Part shown: positions 1-6,944 of the stretch, piece by piece | How the letters are laid out: the number at the start of each line of letters is the position of its first letter | Position numbering within the stretch: the stretch's first letter is position 1 | Assembly: GCA_045653225.1 (NCBI GenBank) | Contig: JAZOLP010000093.1 | Span: 1-25,844 of the forward strand | DNA length: 25,844 nt | DNA from: UBA1737 sp045653225 | GTDB taxonomy: Bacteria; Bacillota_I; Bacilli_A; ML615J-28; CAG-313 | Direction: 5' to 3' | Notes under the pieces: generated by a model | Seen by the model: the letters and a program-made list of their open reading frames with translations, nothing else | Database searches by the model: none | What the model was told of the DNA's origin: nothing | Translations under genes and position numbers: made by a program

Positions 1-1
1 T

Positions 2-472
2 AATGGTCTTGCAACTATTCGATATCTCAATGAAGGAAAAGACGAAGAACTTTTAAAACAATACAATATTTATTGGAGCGCTGTTCATAAGGGCGCAATG
101 TTCGATGCCAGATGCTTTAATATTCCAAAAGAAGAAGTAACCAATCTCATCTTTTGGCGTCAGCTTGACGCGGCACGAAATAGTATGCAAATGGTGGGTC
201 AGGCTTATTTCTCTCACAAAGAGCTTCAAAACAAATCTTGTAGTGATATTCAAAATATGCTTATGGAAAAATACAATATAAATTGGAATGATTTCCCAAC
301 TACTCAAAAAAGAGGTAGTTGTGCAACTAAAGTTCATTATCAAAATCCAGAAGTAGATATAAAAGATGGGGCTGATATTTGTTCCTCTTGGTTTATTGAT
401 AATGAAATTCCTCAGTTTAAAGGTGAAGATAGACAATATATTGAACAACTTATCAATTTTGAGGAGGAATAA
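2..472 (+). CDS. Thg1-like tRNA 5'-end guanylyltransferase / 3'-5' polymerase, C-terminal part (5' end outside window)
   Basis: The frame is open from base 2 to the TAA at 470-472, so the gene starts upstream of the window and only about 156 C-terminal residues are seen. The visible part has the Thg1 landmarks: FDARCF, then a helical stretch with FWRQLDAARNSMQMV (compare the WRQ.D...N family signature), then the KYNINWND and KRGSC turn (compare the family's N.NY.N.LP..RKG). Thg1 adds G to the 5' end of tRNA-His. Bacterial and phage Thg1-like proteins are known to repair truncated tRNA 5' ends by 3'-5' addition. The N-terminal metal-binding aspartates of the palm domain lie outside the window and cannot be checked. 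An RNA ligase, a polynucleotide kinase and phosphoesterases further along suggest an RNA-repair role. It is followed after 1 nt by the next gene. Confidence 0.75.
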   Translation, partial: NGLATIRYLNEGKDEELLKQYNIYWSAVHKGAMFDARCFNIPKEEVTNLIFWRQLDAARNSMQMVGQAYFSHKELQNKSCSDIQNMLMEKYNINWNDFPTTQKRGSCATKVHYQNPEVDIKDGADICSSWFIDNEIPQFKGEDRQYIEQLINFEEE

Positions 473-473
473 T

Positions 474-710
474 ATGAACTCAACTTTTTGTGCATTTTGT
501 AAACACTATCAAGCCCTTCCTGCAAGAGAAGAAAAAATGCATTATCCTTGGGGTGGTTATGATATTCTCTATATTGAAGAGGGTATATGCTCAAAGGAAA
601 ATGTAAAAGTAAATGCAATGTATGAAGCATATTGCAAAAACTTTTGTTTAAAAGAAGAATACGCTAATGAGAGGAATGAAAACTATGAAAATGTATCTGC
701 CGTTTGGTGA
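474..710 (+). CDS. Small Cys-rich protein, possible metal binder
   Basis: This 78-residue protein is not recognised. The ATG at 474 is chosen because GAGGAGG lies just upstream at about 461-467; the longer in-frame extension would run through the preceding gene. Cysteines fall at residues 6, 9, 39, 54 and 58 (C-x2-C, a lone C, then C-x3-C), a spacing that could hold one zinc ion or an iron-sulphur cluster, but no named family is evident. The middle is aromatic (HYPWGGYDILY). It is the last gene of its transcription unit: a Rho-independent terminator begins about 27 nt after the stop. It follows the Thg1-like gene by 1 nt, so the two are probably cotranscribed. Confidence 0.7.
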   Translation: MNSTFCAFCKHYQALPAREEKMHYPWGGYDILYIEEGICSKENVKVNAMYEAYCKNFCLKEEYANERNENYENVSAVW

Positions 711-737
711 GAAGAACTCATAATTATTATAAAAGAT

Positions 738-775
738 AAAAACCTTTCTAAATAAAGAAAGGTTTTTTTATTTTT
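738..775 (+). terminator. Rho-independent terminator
   Basis: A perfect 12-bp inverted repeat (738-749 pairing with 756-767; core AACCTTTCT / AGAAAGGTT) with a 6-nt loop runs into a T-rich tract. It closes the Thg1-like unit. Confidence 0.85.
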
Positions 776-817
776 ATAATAAAATATAATATTATATTTA
801 TATAAAGAAAAGGAAAG
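767..817 (+). promoter_or_regulatory. Candidate phage promoter, copy A
   Basis: TTTATT at 767-772, a 17-nt spacer, and TATTAT at 790-795 are followed by an AT-rich tract ending in a GGAAAG site. Bases 780-817 are identical over 38 nt to 7933-7970. The -35 is weak and is formed by the T-tract of the preceding terminator. Recurrence of the block at other unit starts is the main support. Confidence 0.6.
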
Positions 818-834
818 AAAGAGAGTGATAAAAT

Positions 835-990
835 ATGAGAACAATAATGTTGGTAACAAATGCGATTTTAAGTGCTGTATCTTGCGCGGGAATTATAGTG
901 AATTTAGTAATGACACATTTTGGATATGCGTGGTTATGTGTTATTCCAATGGTGTATGGAATATTTAATATGATTGCTATAGACGAATAA
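835..990 (+). CDS. Small two-helix membrane protein
   Basis: This 51-residue ORF is too short for most gene finders. The ATG at 835 follows GAGAG and sits directly behind promoter copy A. Nearly the whole chain is hydrophobic, with two likely membrane segments (about residues 4-26 and 31-48) and a short acidic tail ending in DE. There is no recognisable family; small membrane proteins of this kind are common in phage accessory regions. It is the first gene of the unit that leads into the NAD+ genes. The call rests on the start context, the clean ORF and its position between a promoter and the next gene (27 nt away). Confidence 0.6.
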   Translation: MRTIMLVTNAILSAVSCAGIIVNLVMTHFGYAWLCVIPMVYGIFNMIAIDE

Positions 991-1016
991 TATTTGTATA
1001 AAAGGAGTTGATTGTT

Positions 1017-1466
1017 GTGCGTATTTGGCATAAAGATTTAATTTCAGTTTTACCAAGAGAACAATTAGTAGCGCAATGGAGAGAATGTAGCGCAATCGCG
1101 GGAGCCATTAAAAAGAATGGTGAACCAAATCATTTGTTAGTAAATAAAATTATGGATTTTAATTATAATCATTTTATCACATACAGTAAGTTAGTTCGTG
1201 CGGAAATGACCAAAAGAGGATACACAACAATGAACTCTGTTATGGATAAAATCGAAAGTCCATTAATAGAAGAAAGAGTAGAAATTCCGTTTAAAGAACT
1301 TTATTCTTCTTGGCACAATATGAGATATTTAAAACAGTGCTATTATAACTTACAAGAAAAGTTTGATTGCGGTGGTATCTCAAAAGAAGATTGGGCAAGA
1401 ATCGAAAAGAAGATGCATAATTTAGAGGAAGAAAGATATAATCAAATGCAGCTGGGAGGAGAATAA
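1017..1466 (+). CDS. Pyrimidine-dimer DNA glycosylase / endonuclease V-like protein
   Basis: The 149-residue protein starts MRIWHKDLI and continues LPREQLVAQWRECSAIAGAI...GEPNHLLVNKIMDF, the pattern of the endonuclease V-related family (T4 DenV type, Pyr_excise). From the GTG start at 1017 the sequence places R22-E23 exactly where T4 endonuclease V has its Arg22 and catalytic Glu23. This supports GTG 1017 over the upstream in-frame TTG at 1008, as does AAAGGAG at 1001-1007, 9 nt before the GTG. T4 DenV cleaves the glycosidic bond of UV pyrimidine dimers using its N-terminal amine. Whether this branch acts on dimers or on another lesion is not shown by sequence. It probably shares an operon with the following genes; the next start is 3 nt away. 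Confidence 0.8.
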   Translation: MRIWHKDLISVLPREQLVAQWRECSAIAGAIKKNGEPNHLLVNKIMDFNYNHFITYSKLVRAEMTKRGYTTMNSVMDKIESPLIEERVEIPFKELYSSWHNMRYLKQCYYNLQEKFDCGGISKEDWARIEKKMHNLEEERYNQMQLGGE

Positions 1467-1469
1467 ATA

Positions 1470-1859
1470 ATGTTAAAAAATAAAACGAAATTTGATACTT
1501 GGATTGTTACTAATCAAGAAGATTTTAAAAAGAACAAAAAAGATTTACTATCTAAAAAATTACCAATTATGTTTTCAGATGATGAAGATAGCTATTATGA
1601 TGAAGTTGGCGGGTATCATTCTTGCGGAACTGGTTGGAATCCCAATGGTATGTGGTGCGGTGAATGTACGAGCTTCAGTTGTCGTGGTTGTTCAAGTGAA
1701 CACAAATGTATAAAAACATTTTTAATTGTTGCAAAAGACGAAGATTATCCAGAAGTAAGAACAACTATAGAAGCTATTGATTTGCAGCACGCAAGACTAG
1801 AAGCTTTCAATAAATATCCAGAATATCACGAAATAGGAGTATGGGAGTGGGAAGAATGA
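1470..1859 (+). CDS. Hypothetical Cys-rich protein
   Basis: This 129-residue protein belongs to no family I recognise. The ATG at 1470 follows GGGAGGAG. A central segment is dense in cysteine and glycine: C52, C63, C66, C71, C74 and C80, with H50 and H78 nearby, suggesting one or two zinc sites (CGEC and CRGC knuckles). The C-terminal third (KTFLIVAKDEDYPEVRTTIEAIDLQHARLEAF) looks like a small alpha/beta fold. It overlaps the next start by 4 nt (ATGA), so translation is probably coupled. No catalytic motif is seen. Confidence 0.7.
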   Translation: MLKNKTKFDTWIVTNQEDFKKNKKDLLSKKLPIMFSDDEDSYYDEVGGYHSCGTGWNPNGMWCGECTSFSCRGCSSEHKCIKTFLIVAKDEDYPEVRTTIEAIDLQHARLEAFNKYPEYHEIGVWEWEE

Positions 1860-2017
1860 TAACAATACAAAAAGCTACTGATATGATACTCGAAAGAGTA
1901 GATAGAATTATCGAAATAATTAACACACCTGATTTCTATCAGTTTTTAACTAGTACTGGCGGAGATATAGAAACATATAGAGTGTATAAAAAAGATGGAA
2001 GGATTGGTATAAAATGA
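1856..2017 (+). CDS. Small hypothetical protein
   Basis: A 53-residue ORF whose ATG overlaps the previous stop (ATGA) and whose own TGA overlaps the next ATG. This back-to-back coupling is the main evidence that it is translated. The N-terminal half is predicted helical (ATDMILERVDRIIEIIN); the C-terminal half is polar with a basic tail. No family recognised and no membrane segment. Confidence 0.6.
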   Translation: MITIQKATDMILERVDRIIEIINTPDFYQFLTSTGGDIETYRVYKKDGRIGIK

Positions 2018-2184
2018 CATTTACAGAAATTTTAGAATCATTAAAAAGAAGTTGCACACAAGTATTTTGGGAATCTAACCACTTTGCAAAAGAACACGCA
2101 GACACACTTTTGAAATGTGCAACAGAAATTTATATTGCACAGGAAGGCAAAACTCAAATTATTGTAAAGAGAGAGGAGAAATAA
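2014..2184 (+). CDS. Small hypothetical protein
   Basis: A 56-residue ORF starting in the ATGA overlap with the preceding gene and ending 1 nt before the nicotinamidase start. It is mixed-charge and mostly helical, with two cysteines (residues 14 and 35) and a basic end (VKREEK) encoded by the Shine-Dalgarno of the next gene (GAGAGGAG). No family recognised. Its tight fit between neighbours supports a real gene translationally coupled to the NAD+ cluster. Confidence 0.6.
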   Translation: MTFTEILESLKRSCTQVFWESNHFAKEHADTLLKCATEIYIAQEGKTQIIVKREEK

Positions 2185-2185
2185 T

Positions 2186-2725
2186 ATGTCAAAAATGTTA
2201 ATTGTAATTGATATGCAAAATGATTTTGTAACAGGTAGTCTTGCAAACCCAGACGCACAAGCTATTATACCAAATATTCAAAAGAAAATTGAAGAATATA
2301 AGAAGAATGGTGATGATATTATCTTTACAAGAGACACTCATACAGTTTCTTATTTAGGTAGTGCGGAAGGTCAGAAACTTCCTGTTGAACATTGTATTGA
2401 TGGAACAAAAGGTTGGGTAGTTGTTGATGAATTAAATCATCCAGAGTATAAGCATATTAACAAATCAACTTTTGGATATCCTTATTGGGGATATGAAGAA
2501 ATGCCAGAAGAAGTAGAATTAGTTGGTACTTGTACAGATATCTGTGTTGTTTCAAATGCTATTCTTATTAAAACACATTTTCCAGATACAAAAATAGTTG
2601 TCGACGCGGCGTGCTGTGCGGGTACCACTCCAGCAAATCACACAGCCGCGCTGATGACAATGAAAGCTTGTCAGATAGATGTAATTAACGAAGGTAATAC
2701 TGTTATAGGCGGAAAGAGAGAGTGA
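2186..2725 (+). CDS. pncA: Nicotinamidase (isochorismatase-like cysteine hydrolase)
   Basis: The 179-residue protein fits the family length. It would hydrolyse nicotinamide to nicotinate and ammonia. The catalytic triad is visible: Asp9 in VIDMQNDF, Lys93 in NKSTFG, and Cys120 in GTCTDICVVSNA. The metal site is also present: Asp50 and His52 in RDTH, and His69 in EHC. The C-terminal DAACCAGTTPANHTAALMTM block is typical of the cysteine-hydrolase fold. The ATG at 2186 follows GAGAGGAGAAATA. Substrate choice is inferred from context: the next three genes carry nicotinate through to NAD+. Other isochorismatase-family amidases cannot be excluded by sequence alone, but the metal ligands and the neighbours favour nicotinamidase. 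It is the first of four consecutive NAD+ genes. Confidence 0.9.
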   Translation: MSKMLIVIDMQNDFVTGSLANPDAQAIIPNIQKKIEEYKKNGDDIIFTRDTHTVSYLGSAEGQKLPVEHCIDGTKGWVVVDELNHPEYKHINKSTFGYPYWGYEEMPEEVELVGTCTDICVVSNAILIKTHFPDTKIVVDAACCAGTTPANHTAALMTMKACQIDVINEGNTVIGGKRE

Positions 2726-2731
2726 AGTATA

Positions 2732-3925
2732 ATGATGAAATTAAGTCCTATTGTTGTATCTTTATTAGATACTGATTTATATAAATTTAATATGAATATG
2801 GTAATGTTTCATAAACATACCAATTTAAATGGTGTATATATTTTCAAATGTAGAAATGAAAACATTGTATTTACTTCTGAAATGGTAGAAGAAATTAACG
2901 CACAGATTGATCATCTTTGTACTTTAAGATTTACAGGCGAAGAATTAAATTATTTAAATTCATTAAGATTTATGAAATCTGATTATATTGAATTTCTTCG
3001 CTTATGGCACCCACTCCGCGACTATGTAAAATGTTGCGCGGACGGCAAAGGTGGCTTGTTTTTAGAAGTAACTGGTCCGTTATTTAGTGCTATGCAATTT
3101 GAAATTTATTTACTTGAAATTATTAACGAAGTTTACTTTCGTATGCAATATAACTATTTAGATTTAATAGAATCCGCAAAAGAAAAACTCGAACTTAAAT
3201 TAAAAGGTTTTGAAGAAGGTAAATATAATTTTAATTTCGCAGAATTTGGTTGCCGCAGAAGATTAAGCAGAGAGTGGCAGGATTATGTTTTATCAAAGCT
3301 TCTTACAACTGGACATTGTGTTGGTACTTCAAATGTTTATCTTGCTATGAAATATAAAGTTAAACCTATTGGTACTTATGCACACGAGTATGTTCAAATG
3401 TATCAGGGTATCCCGGGTGTAACTCTTGCCTATACAAATAAAATGGCAATGGAAGAATGGTTTGATGAATTTCAGGGTGACAACGGTACAGCTTTAACAG
3501 ACACTCTTGGAACAGATTTATTCTTAAGAGACTTTAATAAATTACAGGCTATGTGCTATACAGGAGTAAGACACGATAGCGGAGACCCAATAGAATGGGG
3601 TAATAAAATAATTGACCATTATATTAAACTCGGTATCGATCCAAAAACTAAAACTTTATTATTTAGTGACAGTCTTAATTTTGATAAGGCTCAAGAAATT
3701 TATGATTATTTCAAAGATAAAATAAATGTAAGCTTTGGTATTGGAACTTATTTAAGTAATGATACAAATGTTGATGCATTAAATATTGTTATTAAATTAC
3801 AGTATGTAAATGGACATCCAGTAGCAAAGATTAGTGACACACCTGGTAAAGCAATGTGTCAGAATAATGTTTATTTAAAATACTTAAAGAACGCAGTAGC
3901 GTATAGATTGGAGGAGAATATTTAA
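2732..3925 (+). CDS. pncB: Nicotinate phosphoribosyltransferase
   Basis: The 397-residue length is close to that of E. coli PncB. It converts nicotinate and PRPP to nicotinate mononucleotide, coupled to ATP hydrolysis. Recognisable blocks in order are: LLDTDLYKFNM near the N terminus; EFGCRRRLSREWQ (171-183); GTSNVYLA (198-205); GTYAHEY with His218 at the position of the autophosphorylated histidine of PncB; GVRHDSGDPIEWG (278-290); LLFSDSL (309-315); FGIGTYL (335-341); and AKISDTPGK (365-373). These fit PncB rather than NadV/NAMPT, so the pathway runs through nicotinate. ATGs occur at 2732 and 2735; the first is taken. The Shine-Dalgarno is weak (AAAGAGAGAG near 2713). The stop overlaps the next start (TAATG), indicating translational coupling. 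Confidence 0.93.
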   Translation: MMKLSPIVVSLLDTDLYKFNMNMVMFHKHTNLNGVYIFKCRNENIVFTSEMVEEINAQIDHLCTLRFTGEELNYLNSLRFMKSDYIEFLRLWHPLRDYVKCCADGKGGLFLEVTGPLFSAMQFEIYLLEIINEVYFRMQYNYLDLIESAKEKLELKLKGFEEGKYNFNFAEFGCRRRLSREWQDYVLSKLLTTGHCVGTSNVYLAMKYKVKPIGTYAHEYVQMYQGIPGVTLAYTNKMAMEEWFDEFQGDNGTALTDTLGTDLFLRDFNKLQAMCYTGVRHDSGDPIEWGNKIIDHYIKLGIDPKTKTLLFSDSLNFDKAQEIYDYFKDKINVSFGIGTYLSNDTNVDALNIVIKLQYVNGHPVAKISDTPGKAMCQNNVYLKYLKNAVAYRLEENI

Positions 3926-4482
3926 TGACAGGAGTAATTTTATTTCGTGCGCAACCATTTCACAATGGACATTTACATATGATTAAAAAGGCTTGTCAAG
4001 ATATGTATCAAATAAATGGCGCATTATATATTTTAGTGGGTAGCGCAGATAAAGTAGGAACAAAAAGAAATCCAATTCCAATTGACTTAAGAATTAATAT
4101 GATAGAGGAAAGTTTAAAAGAAGCTTTAACAGAAGAAGAATATAATTGTGTTTTTGTTTATCCTCTTGCTGATTTAGACGATGAAGCCAATAATACTCAT
4201 AGTTGGGGTAGTTATCTTTACAAAGCTATGCGTGAAGTTTCCGCAGACGAAGATTTTATTATCTACTATAGCGACAACCCAAACATTATGTTAAGTTGGT
4301 TTAATGATGAAATTAGAGAACATATTGCTTTTAAATTTTTACCAAGATATGATGATATTTGTGCGACAGAAGTGCGCAAATGTATTGAAAAAGATTGGTC
4401 AGCAACTCTTTCTACTATTGTACCTGCTCCAGTTTATAATAGAAGAAAATTATTAAAAAAATATATTGAAGAAGGAAAATAA
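3925..4482 (+). CDS. Nicotinate/nicotinamide mononucleotide adenylyltransferase (NadM/NadR-like)
   Basis: A 185-residue nucleotidyltransferase that would join NaMN (or NMN) to AMP from ATP. The HxGH signature is at residues 13-16 (PFHNGH), VGSAD follows at 38-42, and the ISxTxxR-type motif appears as ICATEVR at 145-151. The RNPIPIDLRINMI stretch (48-60) matches the arginine-bearing segment of the archaeal NadM / NadR N-terminal branch more than bacterial NadD. Neighbours suggest NaMN as the natural substrate, giving NaAD for the following synthetase, but many enzymes of this branch accept NMN too. It overlaps pncB by 1 nt and precedes nadE by 2 nt. Confidence 0.88.
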   Translation: MTGVILFRAQPFHNGHLHMIKKACQDMYQINGALYILVGSADKVGTKRNPIPIDLRINMIEESLKEALTEEEYNCVFVYPLADLDDEANNTHSWGSYLYKAMREVSADEDFIIYYSDNPNIMLSWFNDEIREHIAFKFLPRYDDICATEVRKCIEKDWSATLSTIVPAPVYNRRKLLKKYIEEGK

Positions 4483-4484
4483 TA

Positions 4485-5255
4485 ATGAATATAGAAAAAA
4501 CAAAAAGAGAGATTGTTCAATGGATTAAAGACTGGTTCGCGGAAAATGGACCAGATTGTAACGCGATTATTGGCATTAGTGGCGGGAAAGATAGCTCTGT
4601 CGCGGCCGCCCTTTGCGTAGAAGCTCTGGGCAAAGATAGAGTTTATGGTATTATGATGCCAAATGGCAAGCAAGTGGATATAGATGATTCTTATAAGATT
4701 TGTAAACATTTAGATATTCCGTGTATGACAGCAAATATTGAACCTATCTATAGTACTTTTGTAAAAGCCATTACTTATAATGACGCACATTGGTTTAATG
4801 GAAAATGGAATGTTCTTATACCAGGTGGACTTTCTGAGCAGGCAGAAACAAACCTTCCTCCCCGTATTCGTATGACCACACTCTATGCTATCTCTCAATC
4901 TCTTAATGGTAGGGTAGTTTGTACAGATAATCTTTCAGAATCATATATAGGTTATTCTACTCGTTGGGGAGATAATGTAGGTGACTTCGCGCCTCTTGCT
5001 CATTTAACAAGTGAAGAAGTTGTTGCTCTTGGCGATGCTTGCGGCCTCCCGTACGAATTAACACACAAAACCCCAACAGATGGACTTTGTGGAAAAACAG
5101 ATGAAGAAAATTTTGGTTTTACATATGAAACATTGAATAAGTATATTTTAACGGGACAGTGCGAAGATACAGAAGCAAAAGAAAAAATAGATGCAATGCA
5201 TTTAAAAAATGCTTTTAAATTAAAACCTATTCCCGCGTATATCCCACATAGATAG
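4485..5255 (+). CDS. nadE: NAD+ synthetase, ammonia-dependent
   Basis: A 256-residue single-domain enzyme that amidates deamido-NAD+ (NaAD) to NAD+. The PP-loop SGGKDSS is at residues 32-38. Further family blocks are TTLYAISQ, VVCTDNLSESYIGYSTRWGDNVGDFAPLAHLTSEEV and PTDGLCGKTDEENFGF. There is no N-terminal nitrilase/glutaminase domain, so ammonia would be the nitrogen source; the nicotinamidase at the start of the cluster releases ammonia, though channelling is only speculation. This gene completes the Preiss-Handler set started at 2186. The ATG at 4485 is 2 nt after the previous stop and follows GAAGGAAAA. Confidence 0.93.
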   Translation: MNIEKTKREIVQWIKDWFAENGPDCNAIIGISGGKDSSVAAALCVEALGKDRVYGIMMPNGKQVDIDDSYKICKHLDIPCMTANIEPIYSTFVKAITYNDAHWFNGKWNVLIPGGLSEQAETNLPPRIRMTTLYAISQSLNGRVVCTDNLSESYIGYSTRWGDNVGDFAPLAHLTSEEVVALGDACGLPYELTHKTPTDGLCGKTDEENFGFTYETLNKYILTGQCEDTEAKEKIDAMHLKNAFKLKPIPAYIPHR

Positions 5256-5267
5256 GAGTGAACAAGT

Positions 5268-5717
5268 ATGAAAGTAATCGATAGTTTTGAAGGCGAGTTT
5301 GAATTTTTAAGTAACTTTTTTTATAGTCCGCTATACTTTGCTGGTATTTGGTTTTCAACAGTAGAGCATTTCTTTCAAGCTAATAAATTATTTTCAAAAA
5401 ACGAAGAAATGTTTTATAAAATTGCTACTGCAGACACTCCTGGTAAAGCAAAAAGATTAGGTAGAAAATGTGAATTGCGCGAGGATTGGGATAACATAAA
5501 AGATACAGTTATGTTAATTGCTTTAAGAAAAAAATTTAGCAATTCTGTGTTAAAAAAGAAGTTACTTGCTACTGGCGATGCGCTCTTAATAGAAGGCAAT
5601 ACCTGGCACGATAACTATTGGGGCGATTGTAAATGTGAAAAATGCAAAGATATAAAAGGAGAGAATAGACTTGGACAGCTTTTAATGCAAGTAAGAGAAG
5701 AGTTGAAAAATAAATAA
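5268..5717 (+). CDS. NADAR-family (YbiA-like) N-glycosidase
   Basis: A 149-residue single-domain protein at the normal family length. Signature blocks are FEFLSNFFYSPLYFAGIWFSTVEHFFQANK at the N terminus, then LGRKCELREDWDNIKDTVMLIALRKKF, then TGDALLIEGNTWHDNYWGDC and NRLGQLLMQVREEL at the end. NADAR proteins break N-glycosidic bonds. Described roles include removal of ADP-ribose from guanine in nucleic acids (antidotes to DarT1-type toxins) and cleavage of a riboflavin-pathway intermediate. A CKCEKCKD insert (residues about 124-131) could bind metal. It starts 12 nt after nadE with GATAGGAGTG upstream, so it belongs to the NAD+ unit. Its substrate here is inferred only. Confidence 0.88.
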   Translation: MKVIDSFEGEFEFLSNFFYSPLYFAGIWFSTVEHFFQANKLFSKNEEMFYKIATADTPGKAKRLGRKCELREDWDNIKDTVMLIALRKKFSNSVLKKKLLATGDALLIEGNTWHDNYWGDCKCEKCKDIKGENRLGQLLMQVREELKNK

Positions 5718-5757
5718 AATAATAATATTATATATATACAAAGTAAAGAGAGGAGAA
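5703..5757 (+). promoter_or_regulatory. Candidate SigA-type phage promoter, copy B
   Basis: TTGAAA at 5703-5708, inside the last codons of the NADAR gene, a 17-nt spacer and TATTAT at 5726-5731 are followed by the AT-rich tract and AAGTAAAGAGAGGAG seen at other unit starts. There is no terminator in front, so this looks like an internal promoter for the RNA ligase unit. Confidence 0.65.
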
Positions 5758-5762
5758 TTAAA

Positions 5763-6926
5763 ATGATAATCAATGACAAAAGAGCTTTAGCTTATACTGC
5801 ACGAGTTGGAGAAATTTCAAAAATCGAAGGCGCAGACAATATCGAGCTTATCACAGTTTTAGGCTGGAAAGTTATTGCTAAAATCGGAGAGTTTAAAGAA
5901 GGCGACCTTTGTGTTTACTTTGAAATCGATTCAAAGCTACCAGAAGCAGAATGGTCAGAGTTTATGAGAGCAAGACACTTTAAAGTTAAAACTATGAAAC
6001 TTGGTAAATTTAAAGTGATTTCACAGGGTTTAGCTTTACCTGTATCTGCTTTTGATAAAACAATACCGACAGAAGAAGGCATCGATGTTACAGAATTACT
6101 TGGAGTTACTTATTCTGTAGAAGAAGATAATGTTCGTAAATCAAACGGAGATCCAAATGTTAAGTATCGTTCTATGGCGGCCCGCCATCCAAAATTATTC
6201 AAACAGCCTTGGGCAAGATGGATGATGAGACGCGCGTGGGGTAGAAAGGTTATGTTTCTTTTCTTTGGTAGAAAAAAAGATAACCCTAAAAAATTCCCTT
6301 CTTTTGTTTCTAAAACAGATGAAGAAAGAGTTGAAAACCAGCCTTGGAGAATAGGCGATGGTCAGACATATTTATGCACAGAAAAACTCGATGGTACATC
6401 TTGTACTTACGCTCTTGAAAGAAAAGGTAGAAATAGATTTGAATTTTATGTTTGTTCAAGAAACATAAGACAGAAAGATGAAAAACAGTCTTGCTACCAC
6501 GACCATAATATTTACTGGGATTTAGCTTTTAAATATAATATCGAAGAACATTTAAAAGATTACCTTAATATTCACAAAGATTACAAATGGGTTTGTATTC
6601 AGGGCGAAGGTGTTGGCGCTGTTCAGGGCAATCCACTTAAATTAAAAGAAGATGACTTATATGTGTTTAACTTTATTACTTCTAAAAATGGTAGACACAA
6701 CTCTTTTGAAGGAAGAGATATTATAGAAAGCTGGAAAATGAAATGGGTTCCAATCCTTGGTCAGGTTCAGATGCCAGATACTATGGAAGAACTCAAAGAA
6801 CTTGCTACTGGTAAATCAGTAGTTAACCCAGATGTAATGAGAGAAGGTCTCGTATACAGAACAATGGACGGAAAAGATTCATTTAAAAATGTTTCAAGAG
6901 AATATTTATTAAAACATAATATGTAA
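5763..6926 (+). CDS. ATP-dependent RNA ligase with N-terminal OB-like module
   Basis: A 387-residue nucleotidyltransferase that would seal RNA 3'-OH/5'-P ends. The N-terminal 100 residues (KIEGADNIELI, GWKVIAKIGEFKEGDLCVYFEIDSKLP) match the OB-like module found before the ligase domain in the Deinococcus Rnl / Rnl5-type group. The catalytic domain begins near 195: motif I is EKLDGTS with the predicted adenylated Lys208, motif III is FEFYVCSRN (226-234), motif IIIa is CIQGEGVG (278-285), motif IV is EGLVYR (361-366) and motif V is SFKNVSREYLLK (373-384). A basic insert lies at 140-175. It has its own promoter-like site and GAGAGGAG before ATG 5763. Together with the Thg1-like, kinase and phosphoesterase genes it suggests RNA-break repair. 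Confidence 0.88.
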   Translation: MIINDKRALAYTARVGEISKIEGADNIELITVLGWKVIAKIGEFKEGDLCVYFEIDSKLPEAEWSEFMRARHFKVKTMKLGKFKVISQGLALPVSAFDKTIPTEEGIDVTELLGVTYSVEEDNVRKSNGDPNVKYRSMAARHPKLFKQPWARWMMRRAWGRKVMFLFFGRKKDNPKKFPSFVSKTDEERVENQPWRIGDGQTYLCTEKLDGTSCTYALERKGRNRFEFYVCSRNIRQKDEKQSCYHDHNIYWDLAFKYNIEEHLKDYLNIHKDYKWVCIQGEGVGAVQGNPLKLKEDDLYVFNFITSKNGRHNSFEGRDIIESWKMKWVPILGQVQMPDTMEELKELATGKSVVNPDVMREGLVYRTMDGKDSFKNVSREYLLKHNM

Positions 6927-6944
6927 GAAAGAGAGGATAAAATT

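Noticed and set aside
676..723. 15-codon ORF (MKTMKMYLPFGEKNS) before the first terminator
   Set aside because: It lies almost entirely inside the preceding gene in another frame and is very short; GAGAGGA is near but there is no other support.
2732..3925. NAMPT/NadV identity for the phosphoribosyltransferase
   Set aside because: Length, the GTYAHEY histidine block and the RHDSGDPIEWG and SDTPGK blocks follow PncB; the flanking nicotinamidase and NAD synthetase also fit a nicotinate route.
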